From Nitrosomonas sp. JL21 (GTDB lineage: Bacteria; Pseudomonadota; Gammaproteobacteria; Burkholderiales; Nitrosomonadaceae), in contig NZ_QRCB01000028.1 of the NCBI RefSeq assembly GCF_009833095.1, positions 1 to 64,000 of the forward strand: a stretch of DNA of 64,000 nt, given 5' to 3'. A model generated the notes under the pieces. That model worked only from the letters and a program-made list of their open reading frames with translations, was not told the DNA's origin and searched no databases. The position numbers and the translations under genes are program-made. Below, in pieces: positions 23,045 to 33,028 of this stretch. Within the stretch, counting starts at the first letter, position 1. Each line of letters begins with the position of its first letter.

Positions 23045-23052
23045 TTCAATGA

Positions 23053-23613
23053 GTGCAAAAATTTTTCATGATGAATGCTCATGAGGCAGAACAAATATTA
23101 GCAGGGGCGGAGCTTATCCATACCGAGTCAACGATCATGCAGACAGTGAAACGCTTGGCTGCAGACATCACGAAGGAATTATCCCAGCAACGGCCATTGA
23201 TAATCTGTGTCATGCGCGGCGCAGTGGTATTTGCCGGGCAATTATTGCCGCAACTACGATTTCCGCTTGATTTCGATTATGTACATGTCACCCGCTATCA
23301 CAACCGTATGCAAGGTGGCGAGATTCAATGGTTGGTTGCACCTCCCGCGGTCTTAAACGACCAGACTGTTCTGGTAGTGGATGACATTCTCGATGAAGGT
23401 ATAACATTGGCGGCTATTCGCGAACAGATATTGAAAAATGGCGCGAAGGCATTTTATAGTGCGGTGCTGGTAGAAAAAGAAACGGCTGAGCCTAAACCAT
23501 TTCAGGCTGATTTTGTCGGGCTAAGGGTGCCCGATCGGTATGTGTTTGGGTGCGGCATGGATATTCGAGGTGCATGGCGGAATTTGCCCGCCATTTATGC
23601 GGTAAAGGACTAA
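23053..23613 (+). CDS. hpt: Hypoxanthine (guanine) phosphoribosyltransferase
   Basis: A 186-residue type-I phosphoribosyltransferase. The PRPP-binding motif is VLVVDDILDEGITL and the flexible-loop and PPi regions (CVMRGAVVFAGQLL) are in place. It converts hypoxanthine or guanine plus PRPP into IMP or GMP. The start is uncertain: GTG 23053, ATG 23068 or ATG 23071, none with a clear ribosome site. mtnP follows after one base, and its hypoxanthine product could feed this enzyme directly. Confidence 0.88.
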   Translation: MQKFFMMNAHEAEQILAGAELIHTESTIMQTVKRLAADITKELSQQRPLIICVMRGAVVFAGQLLPQLRFPLDFDYVHVTRYHNRMQGGEIQWLVAPPAVLNDQTVLVVDDILDEGITLAAIREQILKNGAKAFYSAVLVEKETAEPKPFQADFVGLRVPDRYVFGCGMDIRGAWRNLPAIYAVKD

Positions 23614-23614
23614 C

Positions 23615-24361
23615 ATGTTGGCAATCATTGGCGGCAGTGGGTTGACACAATTATCCTGTCTGGAAATATCCCATCGGCAGATTATCCGTACTCCCTATGG
23701 CGAACCTTCTGGGCCTCTGACATTTGGCAAGATAAGGGATCGGGATATTGTGTTTCTGGCCCGGCACGGCCACGGTCATACGATTCCGCCACATGCCATT
23801 AATTATCGTGCGAATCTCTGGGCGCTGCATTCTCTGCAGCCATCGCACGTGATCGCAGTGGCGTCGGTCGGAGGCATACACGCAGACCTGGCGCCGGGCC
23901 GTTTGGTGGTCCCCGATCAGATCATCGATTACACCTATGGGCGAGAGTTTACCTATTTTGGTGATAAAGACCAGCGTGTCCGGCATATTGATTTTACGCT
24001 GCCGTACAGTCAAATAACGCGCGTGCTATTGTTGCAGGCTGCCGAGCTTGCTCAAGAGGCCGTTGTCAAGGGCGGTGTCTATGCTGCGACGCAAGGGCCG
24101 CGGCTGGAAACGGCTGCGGAAATCAACCGGCTCGAACGCGACGGTGCGGATATGGTGGGGATGACCGGTATGCCGGAGACTGCACTGGCGAGAGAATTAG
24201 GGTTAAATTACGCTACCATCGCAGTGGTTGCCAATCATGCGGCTGGGCGGGGCACCAACGTCACCGCGATTCCGCTCAAGGAAATTTATGCTGTACTCGA
24301 AAAAGCGATGGTCGGTGTCAGAACTATTTTAGAACATGTGGTGAGTTGTCATGGCGATTAA
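23615..24361 (+). CDS. mtnP: S-methyl-5'-thioinosine (or thioadenosine) phosphorylase
   Basis: A 248-residue purine nucleoside phosphorylase of the MTAP family. IGGSGL and [19 protein letters not shown] form the phosphate site; [13 protein letters not shown] and MVGMTGMPE form the substrate site. MTAP enzymes bind adenine through Asp residues in the loop after the last strand; here that loop reads VVANHAAG with Asn and Ala, which favours 6-oxopurines as in methylthioinosine phosphorylase. It would release hypoxanthine for the adjacent hpt product. Its last 11 bp overlap def. Confidence 0.87.
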   Translation: MLAIIGGSGLTQLSCLEISHRQIIRTPYGEPSGPLTFGKIRDRDIVFLARHGHGHTIPPHAINYRANLWALHSLQPSHVIAVASVGGIHADLAPGRLVVPDQIIDYTYGREFTYFGDKDQRVRHIDFTLPYSQITRVLLLQAAELAQEAVVKGGVYAATQGPRLETAAEINRLERDGADMVGMTGMPETALARELGLNYATIAVVANHAAGRGTNVTAIPLKEIYAVLEKAMVGVRTILEHVVSCHGD

Positions 24362-24884
24362 ACCAGTCCTTAAAATGGGTGAACCCGTGTTGTTGCAAGT
24401 GGCCAAGCCCGTAGAACGATTTGATACGCTCGAATTGCATAGCTTGATCAAAGACATGCAGGATACCATGGCGTCACTCCATGGCGCAGGCCTGGCTGCG
24501 CCGCAGATCGGCGTGAGCGTGCAAGTGGTGATTTTTGGATTTGACAAGAACCAGCGCTATCCCGATGCCGACGAAGTACCTTTTACGGTGTTGCTGAATC
24601 CACGCTTGACGCCGTTATCCGAAGAGCAGGAAGAAGGCTGGGAAGGCTGTCTGAGTGTTCCTGGCATGCGGGGAATGGTGCCGCGCTATACGCAGTTGCG
24701 ATATCAAGGCGTGGATCAGTACGGCACACCTATCGACCGCACAGTCAGCGGCTTTCATGCCCGGGTCGTGCAACATGAATGCGACCATCTGCAAGGCATA
24801 CTCTATCCGATGCGCATCAGGAATTTCCGGCAATTCGGATTCACCGATGTGCTGTTTCCTGGGCAAGTCGTGATTGACGATTAG
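24351..24884 (+). CDS. def: Peptide deformylase
   Basis: A 177-residue metalloenzyme that removes the formyl group from new proteins. The three family motifs are present: [18 protein letters not shown] (the Cys is a metal ligand) and QHECDHLQG (two His ligands and the catalytic Glu). The start overlaps the end of mtnP by 11 bp in another frame. A fmt neighbour, frequent elsewhere, is absent, so this may be one of several deformylases in the genome. Confidence 0.95.
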   Translation: MAIKPVLKMGEPVLLQVAKPVERFDTLELHSLIKDMQDTMASLHGAGLAAPQIGVSVQVVIFGFDKNQRYPDADEVPFTVLLNPRLTPLSEEQEEGWEGCLSVPGMRGMVPRYTQLRYQGVDQYGTPIDRTVSGFHARVVQHECDHLQGILYPMRIRNFRQFGFTDVLFPGQVVIDD

Positions 24885-25017
24885 GCTATGAAATGCAGGT
24901 AATCGATCGACTCATGGAGTCTGCAATAGACTGTGGATGATGCTCAAAAACATAATGACTCACAGAATGACTGACTAATATTTTGTGCTCCCTGAGACAT
25001 ATCCTGGTATGTGTTTG

Positions 25018-25467
25018 TCAGCTTTTACTACTGATGAGAGTGACCAATTCTGCCAAATCCGGCTTGATCACCACCAGCATGACTACCGCAAACAGGATCA
25101 GTACGGGAAATTCGTTGAACCAGCGGTAAAACACATGGCCGTGCCGGTTGGCATCATTTTTGAAAGCAGTGACGAACTTTCCACAGTAATAATGATAAAT
25201 GATCAGCACCAGTACCAGCGCCAGCTTGGCGTGCAACCAACTTCCCGAAAAGCCATAACCCAGCCACAGCCATACGCCGAAAACCACTGTCAGCACAGCA
25301 CCCGGCGTCATGATGCCATAATACAGCTTGCGTTCCATGATCTTGAAGCGTTCGTTGCCGGGTTGGTCTTCGCATAGGGCATGATAAACAAACAAGCGCG
25401 GCAGATAGAATAAACCGGCGAACCAAGTGACCATGAAAATAATATGCAGTGATTTTATCCAGAGCAT
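25018..25467 (-). CDS. hemJ: HemJ, protoporphyrinogen IX oxidase (TIGR00701/UPF0093)
   Basis: A 149-residue inner-membrane protein with four predicted helices. MLWIKSLHIIFMVTWFAGLFYLPRLFVYH is the family N terminus, with the conserved His8 that ligates haem, and a conserved Lys lies in HAKLALVL. HemJ oxidises protoporphyrinogen to protoporphyrin in the penultimate step of haem synthesis. The ATG at 25467 fits the family; an upstream in-frame start (25497) adds ten unmatched residues. It is convergent with def. Confidence 0.88.
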   Translation of the reverse strand: MLWIKSLHIIFMVTWFAGLFYLPRLFVYHALCEDQPGNERFKIMERKLYYGIMTPGAVLTVVFGVWLWLGYGFSGSWLHAKLALVLVLIIYHYYCGKFVTAFKNDANRHGHVFYRWFNEFPVLILFAVVMLVVIKPDLAELVTLISSKS

Positions 25468-25589
25468 TGTGATGTCTCTATGAATGATACGTGACAAAAT
25501 TGCTATGATACTGGGCTTGAGGCCTTGATGCTATCCTTCTGCTGAGGTCGGCGAGAATATCGTAGGCAATAAGATTGGAAAGGATGACG

Positions 25590-27095
25590 ATGAATCAACA
25601 CTATCAGGAATTAGTTCAGAAGCTTGAAGAAATTTCCCATTTAAGTGGCGTCATGAGCACGCTTGGATGGGATCAGGAAGTGATGATGCCGATCGGTGCG
25701 AATGAAGCACGTGCCAAACAAATGTCGGCTTTGGCTGGGGTGCTGCATGAGCGTATGACGGATCCGGCGCTGGGCGATTGCTTGCGTGAACTTAGGGAAA
25801 AAAATACTGACACCTTGGGTACCGTGGAGCGGTGCAATATTCATGAGGCATTGCGCAGCTATGAGCTGGAAACCAAGGTACCGAAACAATTGGTGCAGGA
25901 ATTGACGGAATTGAGTTCGCTTGGGCATGGTAATTGGGTCACGGCGCGACAGGAAAACCGCTTTGCCGATTTTGCACCCGTATTGAAGCGTTTCTTAAGC
26001 TTGAAGAAGGAATGGGCGCATTGCGTGGCGCCAGAATCGCAACCCTATGACGCCAATATTGATCTATTTGAGCGAGGCACGACGATGGCGATGATCACGC
26101 CGGTCTTTGATCGGTTGAAACAGGAGTTGATACCCTTCATTCATATCATTCAAGAACAAGTGAATCAACCGGATACATCGTTCTTGCAAGGCCATTTTGC
26201 AGTCGATCGACAGGAAGCGTTGGCGCGCAGAATCAGCCGGGATATTGGTTTCGATTTTGAAAAAGGACGCATGGATGTGTCGGTGCATCCTTTCTGCGGC
26301 GGTAGTCATCCGACGGATGTGCGTATTACGACGCGCTACAAAAAGAGTAATTTCATCGACTCATTGTATGCGGTCATTCATGAAACAGGCCATGCACTGT
26401 ATGAACAAGGACGCCCTTATGCATGGGGCGATGTGCCGGCGTCAGAATCGCTCACGATGGGAATTCATGAGTCGCAATCACTGTTCTGGGAACGCATGAT
26501 TGCGCAGGGCAAGCCTTTTTGCTCGCATTATTTTGCTGCGATTCGTGAGGTGTTTCCCGACAATTTCCAGAATGTGACGATCGATGCGTTTTATCGCGCG
26601 CTCAATACCTGCAAGCCGGATTTCATCCGGGTGGAAGCAGATGAAGTGACTTATCCGTTGCATATCATTCTGCGCTATGAAATCGAGCGCGGGCTGTTTG
26701 ACGACACGATGCAGGTTGATGAGTTGCCGCAGATCTGGAATGAGCTGATGCAGAAGTATCTCGGAATCATTCCTCCTTCTGACGCGCTTGGCGTGTTGCA
26801 GGATTCACATTGGAGCAGCGGCGCTTTTGGGTATTTCCCTTCGTATACGCTGGGGGCGATGTACGCATGCCAGTTTTATAGGACGTTGCTGCGCGAGCAG
26901 CCGGATACCGAAGATCAGATTGCGGCAGGTAACTTTGCGCCCATCAAGGCTTGGTTGAATGACAAAATTCACCGTCAGGGCCGGCTACATACGCCTCAGG
27001 AACTGGTGCGGCAGGTGACTGGCGAGTCATTGAATCCTGATCATTTCATTGATCATTTGCAACATAAATACCGTGACATATACGGTTTGGGTTAG
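25590..27095 (+). CDS. Carboxypeptidase Taq (M32 family metallopeptidase)
   Basis: A 501-residue zinc carboxypeptidase, normal M32 length. The metal motif H264ETGH268 (VIHETGHALYEQG) and the downstream Glu in IHESQS are present, and DVRITTRY and the C-terminal YFPSYTLGAMYACQ are family signatures. It removes C-terminal residues from cytoplasmic peptides. The ATG at 25590 is chosen because GGAAAGG lies six bases before it; upstream in-frame TTG 25575 and ATG 25584 are too close to or before that site. Confidence 0.93.
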   Translation: MNQHYQELVQKLEEISHLSGVMSTLGWDQEVMMPIGANEARAKQMSALAGVLHERMTDPALGDCLRELREKNTDTLGTVERCNIHEALRSYELETKVPKQLVQELTELSSLGHGNWVTARQENRFADFAPVLKRFLSLKKEWAHCVAPESQPYDANIDLFERGTTMAMITPVFDRLKQELIPFIHIIQEQVNQPDTSFLQGHFAVDRQEALARRISRDIGFDFEKGRMDVSVHPFCGGSHPTDVRITTRYKKSNFIDSLYAVIHETGHALYEQGRPYAWGDVPASESLTMGIHESQSLFWERMIAQGKPFCSHYFAAIREVFPDNFQNVTIDAFYRALNTCKPDFIRVEADEVTYPLHIILRYEIERGLFDDTMQVDELPQIWNELMQKYLGIIPPSDALGVLQDSHWSSGAFGYFPSYTLGAMYACQFYRTLLREQPDTEDQIAAGNFAPIKAWLNDKIHRQGRLHTPQELVRQVTGESLNPDHFIDHLQHKYRDIYGLG

Positions 27096-27143
27096 GCGGA
27101 AAATCGGCGCTTGGCTGTTGCTTTTGATTCTTTTTAGAGCTTC

Positions 27144-27992
27144 TTAGATGCGTTTGATTCTGGAAGAAGTATCCGCAACCTTGTGATTGCTTTCTATCCA
27201 TTTTTTGACACGGTTGGCATCACCGATACGGGTATTTTTACCCCAGGAATTCAGTAGCACGATGACAGTGGGCTGGCCGGAAATATTGGCTTGCATCACC
27301 AAACAGCGTCCGGCTTCGCTCAGATAACCTGTTTTGGATACATTGATTGCCCAATCCTGATGGCGCACCAAGCTGTTGGAGTTGACGTACTGCAAGGGGC
27401 CGCGTTTATTGCTCGAGGAAACGATATGCTTGGACGTGGTGGAAAATTCGCGGATAACGGTATATTTATTGGATGCAGTCACGAGTTTTGCCAAATCGCG
27501 GGCCGTGGCCACATTATTGCTGTTCAGTCCAGTCGAATCGACGAATCGACTGTTGGTCATGCCGATTTGTTTGGCTTTATGATTCATTGCTTTGATGAAT
27601 GCATTGATGCCGCCAGGATAAGCACGACCCAATGCAGCTGCCGCACGGTTTTCCGATGACATCAGCGCCAGGCGCAGCAATTCGTGGCGCGCATAACTGC
27701 TGCCGACCGGCAGGCGCGATGACGTGCGTTTCAGCGTATCGACATCTTCCTTGCTGATGGTGATCCGCTCATGCGGAGACAAGCGTGCATCCAGTGTGAC
27801 CATCGCGGTCATGAGTTTGGTGATGGAAGCGATGGGCATTACTTTATCGGCATTTTTGTCATAGATGATTCGGGCATTATGCGCGTTGAAGACGATAGCC
27901 GCCTGTGATTTGAGATCCAGATTGTTTTTCTGGGCTAATGCGGCGTGAGGACATAACAATAGCGCACTAAAAAGCAGGATGGCTTGCTTCAT
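27144..27992 (-). CDS. pbpG: D-alanyl-D-alanine endopeptidase PbpG (PBP7)
   Basis: A 282-residue periplasmic peptidase with a signal peptide ending ALA-QK near residue 20. Active-site motifs are S56ITK59, S113EN and K220TG. It lacks the long C-terminal domain of PBP5, which fits PBP7/8 enzymes that cut D-Ala-meso-DAP cross-links in the wall. A short basic tail closes the protein. It is convergent with the M32 gene and divergent from the acyltransferase gene. Confidence 0.92.
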   Translation of the reverse strand: MKQAILLFSALLLCPHAALAQKNNLDLKSQAAIVFNAHNARIIYDKNADKVMPIASITKLMTAMVTLDARLSPHERITISKEDVDTLKRTSSRLPVGSSYARHELLRLALMSSENRAAAALGRAYPGGINAFIKAMNHKAKQIGMTNSRFVDSTGLNSNNVATARDLAKLVTASNKYTVIREFSTTSKHIVSSSNKRGPLQYVNSNSLVRHQDWAINVSKTGYLSEAGRCLVMQANISGQPTVIVLLNSWGKNTRIGDANRVKKWIESNHKVADTSSRIKRI

Positions 27993-28347
27993 TTGCTCTC
28001 ATCTCCAATAGTTAGTAAAAATCTTCTGCAACAATCCGATCGGCCGGACGGTACTGCCAATCGATCAGATTCAAATCAAGATTTGCGATGTATTACGATA
28101 TAATCGATCATTCAAATGAACGCTCACGCTGTGAAGCAGTTTGCAGCATAAAAATTTGCGCGTATTTTACGCCAGATTTGTACCGATATGAATAAGAATT
28201 AATGATAATAAATTTTTTATTTATAAAAGGTTATCTATTTAAATTAATCATCTTCATCAATTAATAGTACATAACTTATTGATAATAATATTTTATTATG
28301 TAAATATGTACTGAATACGTGTTTGAGCGATCGCGTTATTTACCTGC
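27993..28347. other. AT-rich divergent intergenic region between pbpG and the acyltransferase gene
   Basis: No gene is visible in 355 bp. The half from 28190 onward is very AT-rich, includes a Fur-box-like site, and has the imperfect palindrome AATAATATTTTATTAT near 28285. Both genes read outward, so both promoters must be here. Confidence 0.5.
28198..28216 (+). promoter_or_regulatory. Weak Fur-box-like site
   Basis: Positions 28198-28216 match 13 of 19 bases of the Fur consensus GATAATGATAATCATTATC, including ten consecutive bases TAATGATAAT. The region is AT-rich, which raises the chance of a random match. fur itself is encoded 3 kb downstream. Confidence 0.3.
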
Positions 28348-29142
28348 ATGCAAAAAACCACACCACTTTTATTGCGTATGATCCGGCTGCTGCAATTATG
28401 CTGCCATGTGGCTTCAGGATATCTGCAATCCATTGTTTATCCGTATTTTCCCGTTTTTATTCAGCGCTCTATGATGCAGCGATGGTCTGAGCGCTTGTTG
28501 ACCATTCTTAATATCAAATTGAAGTGTCAAGGGCGTGTGCCCGGCTGGGAGATTCCGCGGGCGTTATTCGCGGCCAACCATGTGTCGTGGCTGGATGTGT
28601 GCGTAGTAATGGCGGCGTGTCCGACCCGTTTCGTCGCTAAAGCGGAAATCAATGGATGGCCGTTATTGGGACTATTGAGTAAAAATGCCGGCACGCTTTT
28701 CATCGAGCGCTCGAAACGAAGCGATACCGTGCGCATCAATCGGCACATCAGTGATGTGTTGGAAACCAGTCAACGTGTCACTGTGTTTCCGGAAGGAACC
28801 ACAACCAATGGCAAGCAGTTGTATCACTTTCATGCATCCTTATTGCAATCCGCAATTACCGCGGATGCATTGCTGTATCCCGTGGCTATTGGCTATCGCA
28901 ATACGACTGGAGAAGTGTGCGAGGACGCTGCTTATATCGATTCATCCTTGTGGATATCGTTACAGAACATTCTTCGCCAACCCGGTATTGTCGTGGAGTT
29001 GACATTTAACGAGCCGATTGCGTGCGGCACCAAGAATCGACGCGAACTGGCACGATTGGCGGAAAGAGCGATCGCAGATACCTTGTCTTTGCCTATTCCC
29101 CACAAGAAAACTGAAAAACTTTCCGATCCTCCAGCCGAATAG
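28348..29142 (+). CDS. 1-acyl-sn-glycerol-3-phosphate acyltransferase (PlsC family)
   Basis: A 264-residue membrane-associated acyltransferase. The catalytic HX4D motif is H78VSWLD83 and the substrate motif is FPEG at 147-150. It transfers an acyl chain to lysophosphatidate or a related lysolipid in phospholipid synthesis; ornithine-lipid acyltransferases look similar. The last 50 bp overlap the end of apaH on the opposite strand. Confidence 0.9.
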   Translation: MQKTTPLLLRMIRLLQLCCHVASGYLQSIVYPYFPVFIQRSMMQRWSERLLTILNIKLKCQGRVPGWEIPRALFAANHVSWLDVCVVMAACPTRFVAKAEINGWPLLGLLSKNAGTLFIERSKRSDTVRINRHISDVLETSQRVTVFPEGTTTNGKQLYHFHASLLQSAITADALLYPVAIGYRNTTGEVCEDAAYIDSSLWISLQNILRQPGIVVELTFNEPIACGTKNRRELARLAERAIADTLSLPIPHKKTEKLSDPPAE

Positions 29143-29896
29143 CCGTCAACTGCCTGCCCCAGACACATCCTGTGTCGAGTGCAATCAAATTGTCTGTGAT
29201 ATGCAATCCAAGCGCCGACCAATGGCCGCAGATGACGATGTGATCCCGGCTGGCCCGTTGCGGATGGTCGAACCAAGGAACATAACCGGTCGGTAGTGAT
29301 TGCGGATCTCCTTTGAACGCAAAATCCATGCGACCGTCGAGCGTACAGATACGCATCCGCGTCATGGCATTGATAATGACCCGCAAACGATCGTAGCCAC
29401 TCGAGTTGTCTTGCCAATGATTGGGCTCGTTTCCGTACATGTGAGCCAGCAATTCCCGGCCGTTGTCGTGGCGCAATGCGACTTCCACTTCCTGGGCCAG
29501 TAGCTGTGCTTGGGTAATTGACCAGCCAGGTAACAGACCTGCATGGACCATCGCAAATTGATTTTCGACGTGAAATAGCTTTTGCTGGCGTAACCATGCC
29601 AATAATTCGTCCCGGTCAGGCGCGTCCAGAATGGACTGGATGGTGTCACTGGGATGGCTTTTCGCCATGCCGGCAGCAATCATCGATAAATGCAGATCAT
29701 GGTTGCCTAGCACCATCAACATGCAATTTCCTGCCTGCTTGATATACCGCAATAGCGATAGAGAATCCGGCCCGCGATTGACGATGTCGCCGACCAGCCA
29801 AAGCTTGTCATGCACAGGATCGAACCGGATGATATCGAGCAGGTGGCGAAAGGCAGTAAAACAACCTTGCAAATCGCCAATGGCATATGTTGCCAT
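29093..29896 (-). CDS. apaH: Diadenosine tetraphosphatase ApaH (symmetrical)
   Basis: A 267-residue metallophosphatase that splits Ap4A into two ADP. The calcineurin-type motifs are in order: GDLQGC (residues 7-12), GDIVNRGPDS and GNHDLH. ApaH also removes nucleoside-tetraphosphate caps from RNA in enteric bacteria, which may apply here. Its C terminus (LEDRKVFQFSCGE) is encoded opposite the end of the acyltransferase gene. dapB lies 42 bp upstream on the same strand. Confidence 0.95.
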   Translation of the reverse strand: MATYAIGDLQGCFTAFRHLLDIIRFDPVHDKLWLVGDIVNRGPDSLSLLRYIKQAGNCMLMVLGNHDLHLSMIAAGMAKSHPSDTIQSILDAPDRDELLAWLRQQKLFHVENQFAMVHAGLLPGWSITQAQLLAQEVEVALRHDNGRELLAHMYGNEPNHWQDNSSGYDRLRVIINAMTRMRICTLDGRMDFAFKGDPQSLPTGYVPWFDHPQRASRDHIVICGHWSALGLHITDNLIALDTGCVWGRQLTAIRLEDRKVFQFSCGE

Positions 29897-29938
29897 GATT
29901 ACGCGCTATTAAGTATGGTAGAGAAAGGGTGAAGGCAA

Positions 29939-30766
<828 letters not shown>

Positions 30767-30777
30767 TTATGAAGAGC

Positions 30778-31179
30778 TTATTTAGTGGTTGCGGTATCGA
30801 CCTGAGCCGGTTCGGTTTTGGAATTGGCTGCAGCGGGTTGGGCTGTTGTCGGGTTCTTGGAGAATGTCAGGTGGTTCTCGATATGGACGATTTTGTCATT
30901 TTCAAAGAAAACGGTAAGCCGTTTTTGTTCGACCAAATTTCCTTTTTCGCGGAATATATACACATAATCCCAGCGGTTATCGCGAAACGTATCGACGATG
31001 AGTGGAGATCCCAGCACAAAAAGAACCTGAGATTTGGTCATGCCCGGTTTGAGCTTGTCCAGCATTTCTTCGGTGATGACATTGCCTTGCTGAACGTCGA
31101 TCTTGTATAAAATAGGCGGAAGATACGAACACCCTGTCAAGAACAATAAAACCGTCAATACGAGAGTTTTTGCAATCAT
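30778..31179 (-). CDS. bamE: BamE (SmpA/OmlA), outer-membrane assembly lipoprotein
   Basis: A 133-residue lipoprotein with the lipobox LTGC after a hydrophobic signal. The BamE core IDVQQGNVITEEMLDKLKPGMTKSQV..LGSPLIVDTF is clear. It is part of the BAM complex that folds beta-barrel proteins into the outer membrane. The tail is enriched in Ala, Thr and Pro, as in betaproteobacterial homologues. The ATG at 31179 is chosen; a TTG at 31203 would also be in frame. It is divergent from fur, a widely conserved arrangement. Confidence 0.93.
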   Translation of the reverse strand: MIAKTLVLTVLLFLTGCSYLPPILYKIDVQQGNVITEEMLDKLKPGMTKSQVLFVLGSPLIVDTFRDNRWDYVYIFREKGNLVEQKRLTVFFENDKIVHIENHLTFSKNPTTAQPAAANSKTEPAQVDTATTK

Positions 31180-31256
31180 TTTGTTGATATTATCTGTTTC
31201 CAAAGTGCGCTGAGCACTATATGATACAGCAAATCATTTTCCTAACAGAGATAACC

Positions 31257-31697
31257 ATGAGCAACTCCGGCGATCTGAAAAGCATAGGGCTTAGGAATAG
31301 TGGCCTTAAAACAACCCTGCCGCGTCTAAAGATTCTCAATCTGTTTGAGCAAAGCAGTGTGCGGCATATGTCTGCTGAAGACGTGTACAAGGTTCTTCTG
31401 AGCGAGGGCGAGGATATTGGATTGGCGACCGTTTATCGCGTTCTGACGCAATTCGAGCAAGCCGGTTTATTGGAACGCCACCATTTCGAAAGTGGCAAGG
31501 CAGTTTTTGAACTGAAGCGCGATGGTCATCATGATCATTTGGTATGTCTGCAGTGCGGACGGGTGGAAGAGTTTTATGATGCCGACATAGAAAAGCGTCA
31601 GATTGCCATCGCCAAGGAGCGTGGATTTAAATTGCAGGAGCATTCGTTGTCGCTGTACGCAGACTGCATCAAACCGGCGTGTCCGCATCGAAAATAA
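31257..31697 (+). CDS. fur: Ferric uptake regulator Fur
   Basis: A 146-residue metal-dependent repressor. The winged helix is followed by the metal sites: HHDHL at 91-95, Cys97-x-x-Cys100 for structural zinc, and Cys137 and Cys142 near the C terminus. With Fe2+ it binds operators of iron-uptake genes. The ATG at 31257 gives the usual length; an upstream in-frame start at 31221 would reach into the bamE promoter. The short gap between the two start sites must hold both promoters. Confidence 0.96.
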   Translation: MSNSGDLKSIGLRNSGLKTTLPRLKILNLFEQSSVRHMSAEDVYKVLLSEGEDIGLATVYRVLTQFEQAGLLERHHFESGKAVFELKRDGHHDHLVCLQCGRVEEFYDADIEKRQIAIAKERGFKLQEHSLSLYADCIKPACPHRK

Positions 31698-31758
31698 CAT
31701 CATGCCAACGCTTGCATCAGGCTGCGCTCGAGCAGTTGCTTTTCGTCGTTCTGCGCGA

Positions 31759-32976
31759 ATGAGTCGCAGGTACTTGGGCGTATTTGTGTTGTTCATGGCT
31801 GGCTGGTTGCCGGCCCATGCTGTTCAGGCCAATTACTCATTTGATGAATGCATGACCAAGATCGGTTCTCAGGCAAAAACCGAAGGTATTTCGGATAAAA
31901 CCGTTCAATACGTATTAGGCAAGGTAAAACATATCCCGCGCATCATCGAACTGGACCGGCGTCAACCTGAATTCACCCAGACATTTGCCAATTACTTCAA
32001 TACCCGCATCAACGATGAACGAGTACAACGTGGCCGGGAGTTATTGGCTAAGCACCGCTCATTATTGGATAAGATTCATTCTGAAACTGGCGTGCCGGCG
32101 CAATTCCTTATTTCATTCTGGGGCCTGGAATCAAATTATGGCGGCCATTTTGGTGAATGGTCGGTAACGGATTCATTGGCAACACTTGCCTGTGATCCGC
32201 GCCGCAGCAGTTTTTTTACGCAGGAATTGCTGAATGCATTGCGTATCATCGATGCTGGCGATATTGCTCCAGAACGCATGATGGGTTCATGGGCCGGTGC
32301 GATGGGTCATATGCAGTTCATGCCGTCGACCTATCTCAGTTATGCAAAAGATATGGATGGGGATGGGCGGCGTGATCTATGGGGAAGTATTCCGGATGCT
32401 TTAGGGTCGGCGGCTAATTTTCTGCGCCAACTAGGCTGGGTTTCCGGGCTGAACTGGGGGCAAGAAGTTCGATTACCACCAGGCTTTGATTATTCGCTGG
32501 CAGGTAGGGGGCACATGCTCAGTCTGGCGGAATGGGTAACATTGGGTGTTACCACGACTTCTGGAGCGCCGCTGGATGCGTCGTCGGAACACAAGGCGAC
32601 CTTGCTCGTTCCTGCTGGCCACCAAGGCCCGGCATTTCTAGTCACGCGGAATTTTCAAATTCTCATGCGCTGGAATCGGTCGGAATTCTATGCATTGTCG
32701 GTGGGTCATTTGGCTGATCGCATTGCCGGAGCGGGAGGATTACATCGCCCGCCCCAAGTGGAGACGGTAAAAATATCGCGCGAGCAGGTGCGTCAATTGC
32801 AAAAGGATCTATCAGCACTGGGGATTGATGCCGGGGAAGCGGATGGTGTCATGGGCAGTGCTACCCGTCAAGCCATCAGCCGCTTCCAGCAGAGCACACA
32901 GCGCATTGCCGATGGACATCTGGATGCGACATTGTTGCATGCGATTCGGGAAGCCGCGCGTACCCTAACACCTTGA
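31759..32976 (+). CDS. mltB: Lytic murein transglycosylase B (MltB family)
   Basis: A 405-residue periplasmic enzyme that cuts the glycan chain of peptidoglycan and leaves 1,6-anhydro ends. A signal peptide (YLGVFVLFMAGWLPAHAVQA) is followed by the catalytic domain with the active Glu in WGLESNYGG and the family motif GAMGHMQFMPSTYL. A C-terminal peptidoglycan-binding helical domain begins near VRQLQKDLSALGIDAG. The start at 31759 gives the best signal peptide; ATG 31702, just after fur, is the other option. Confidence 0.92.
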   Translation: MSRRYLGVFVLFMAGWLPAHAVQANYSFDECMTKIGSQAKTEGISDKTVQYVLGKVKHIPRIIELDRRQPEFTQTFANYFNTRINDERVQRGRELLAKHRSLLDKIHSETGVPAQFLISFWGLESNYGGHFGEWSVTDSLATLACDPRRSSFFTQELLNALRIIDAGDIAPERMMGSWAGAMGHMQFMPSTYLSYAKDMDGDGRRDLWGSIPDALGSAANFLRQLGWVSGLNWGQEVRLPPGFDYSLAGRGHMLSLAEWVTLGVTTTSGAPLDASSEHKATLLVPAGHQGPAFLVTRNFQILMRWNRSEFYALSVGHLADRIAGAGGLHRPPQVETVKISREQVRQLQKDLSALGIDAGEADGVMGSATRQAISRFQQSTQRIADGHLDATLLHAIREAARTLTP

Positions 32977-33028
32977 GAATAATATTAAGTAAGCTTTGCA
33001 GAGAGTTGCAGGCTGAACATGCAGGCGC

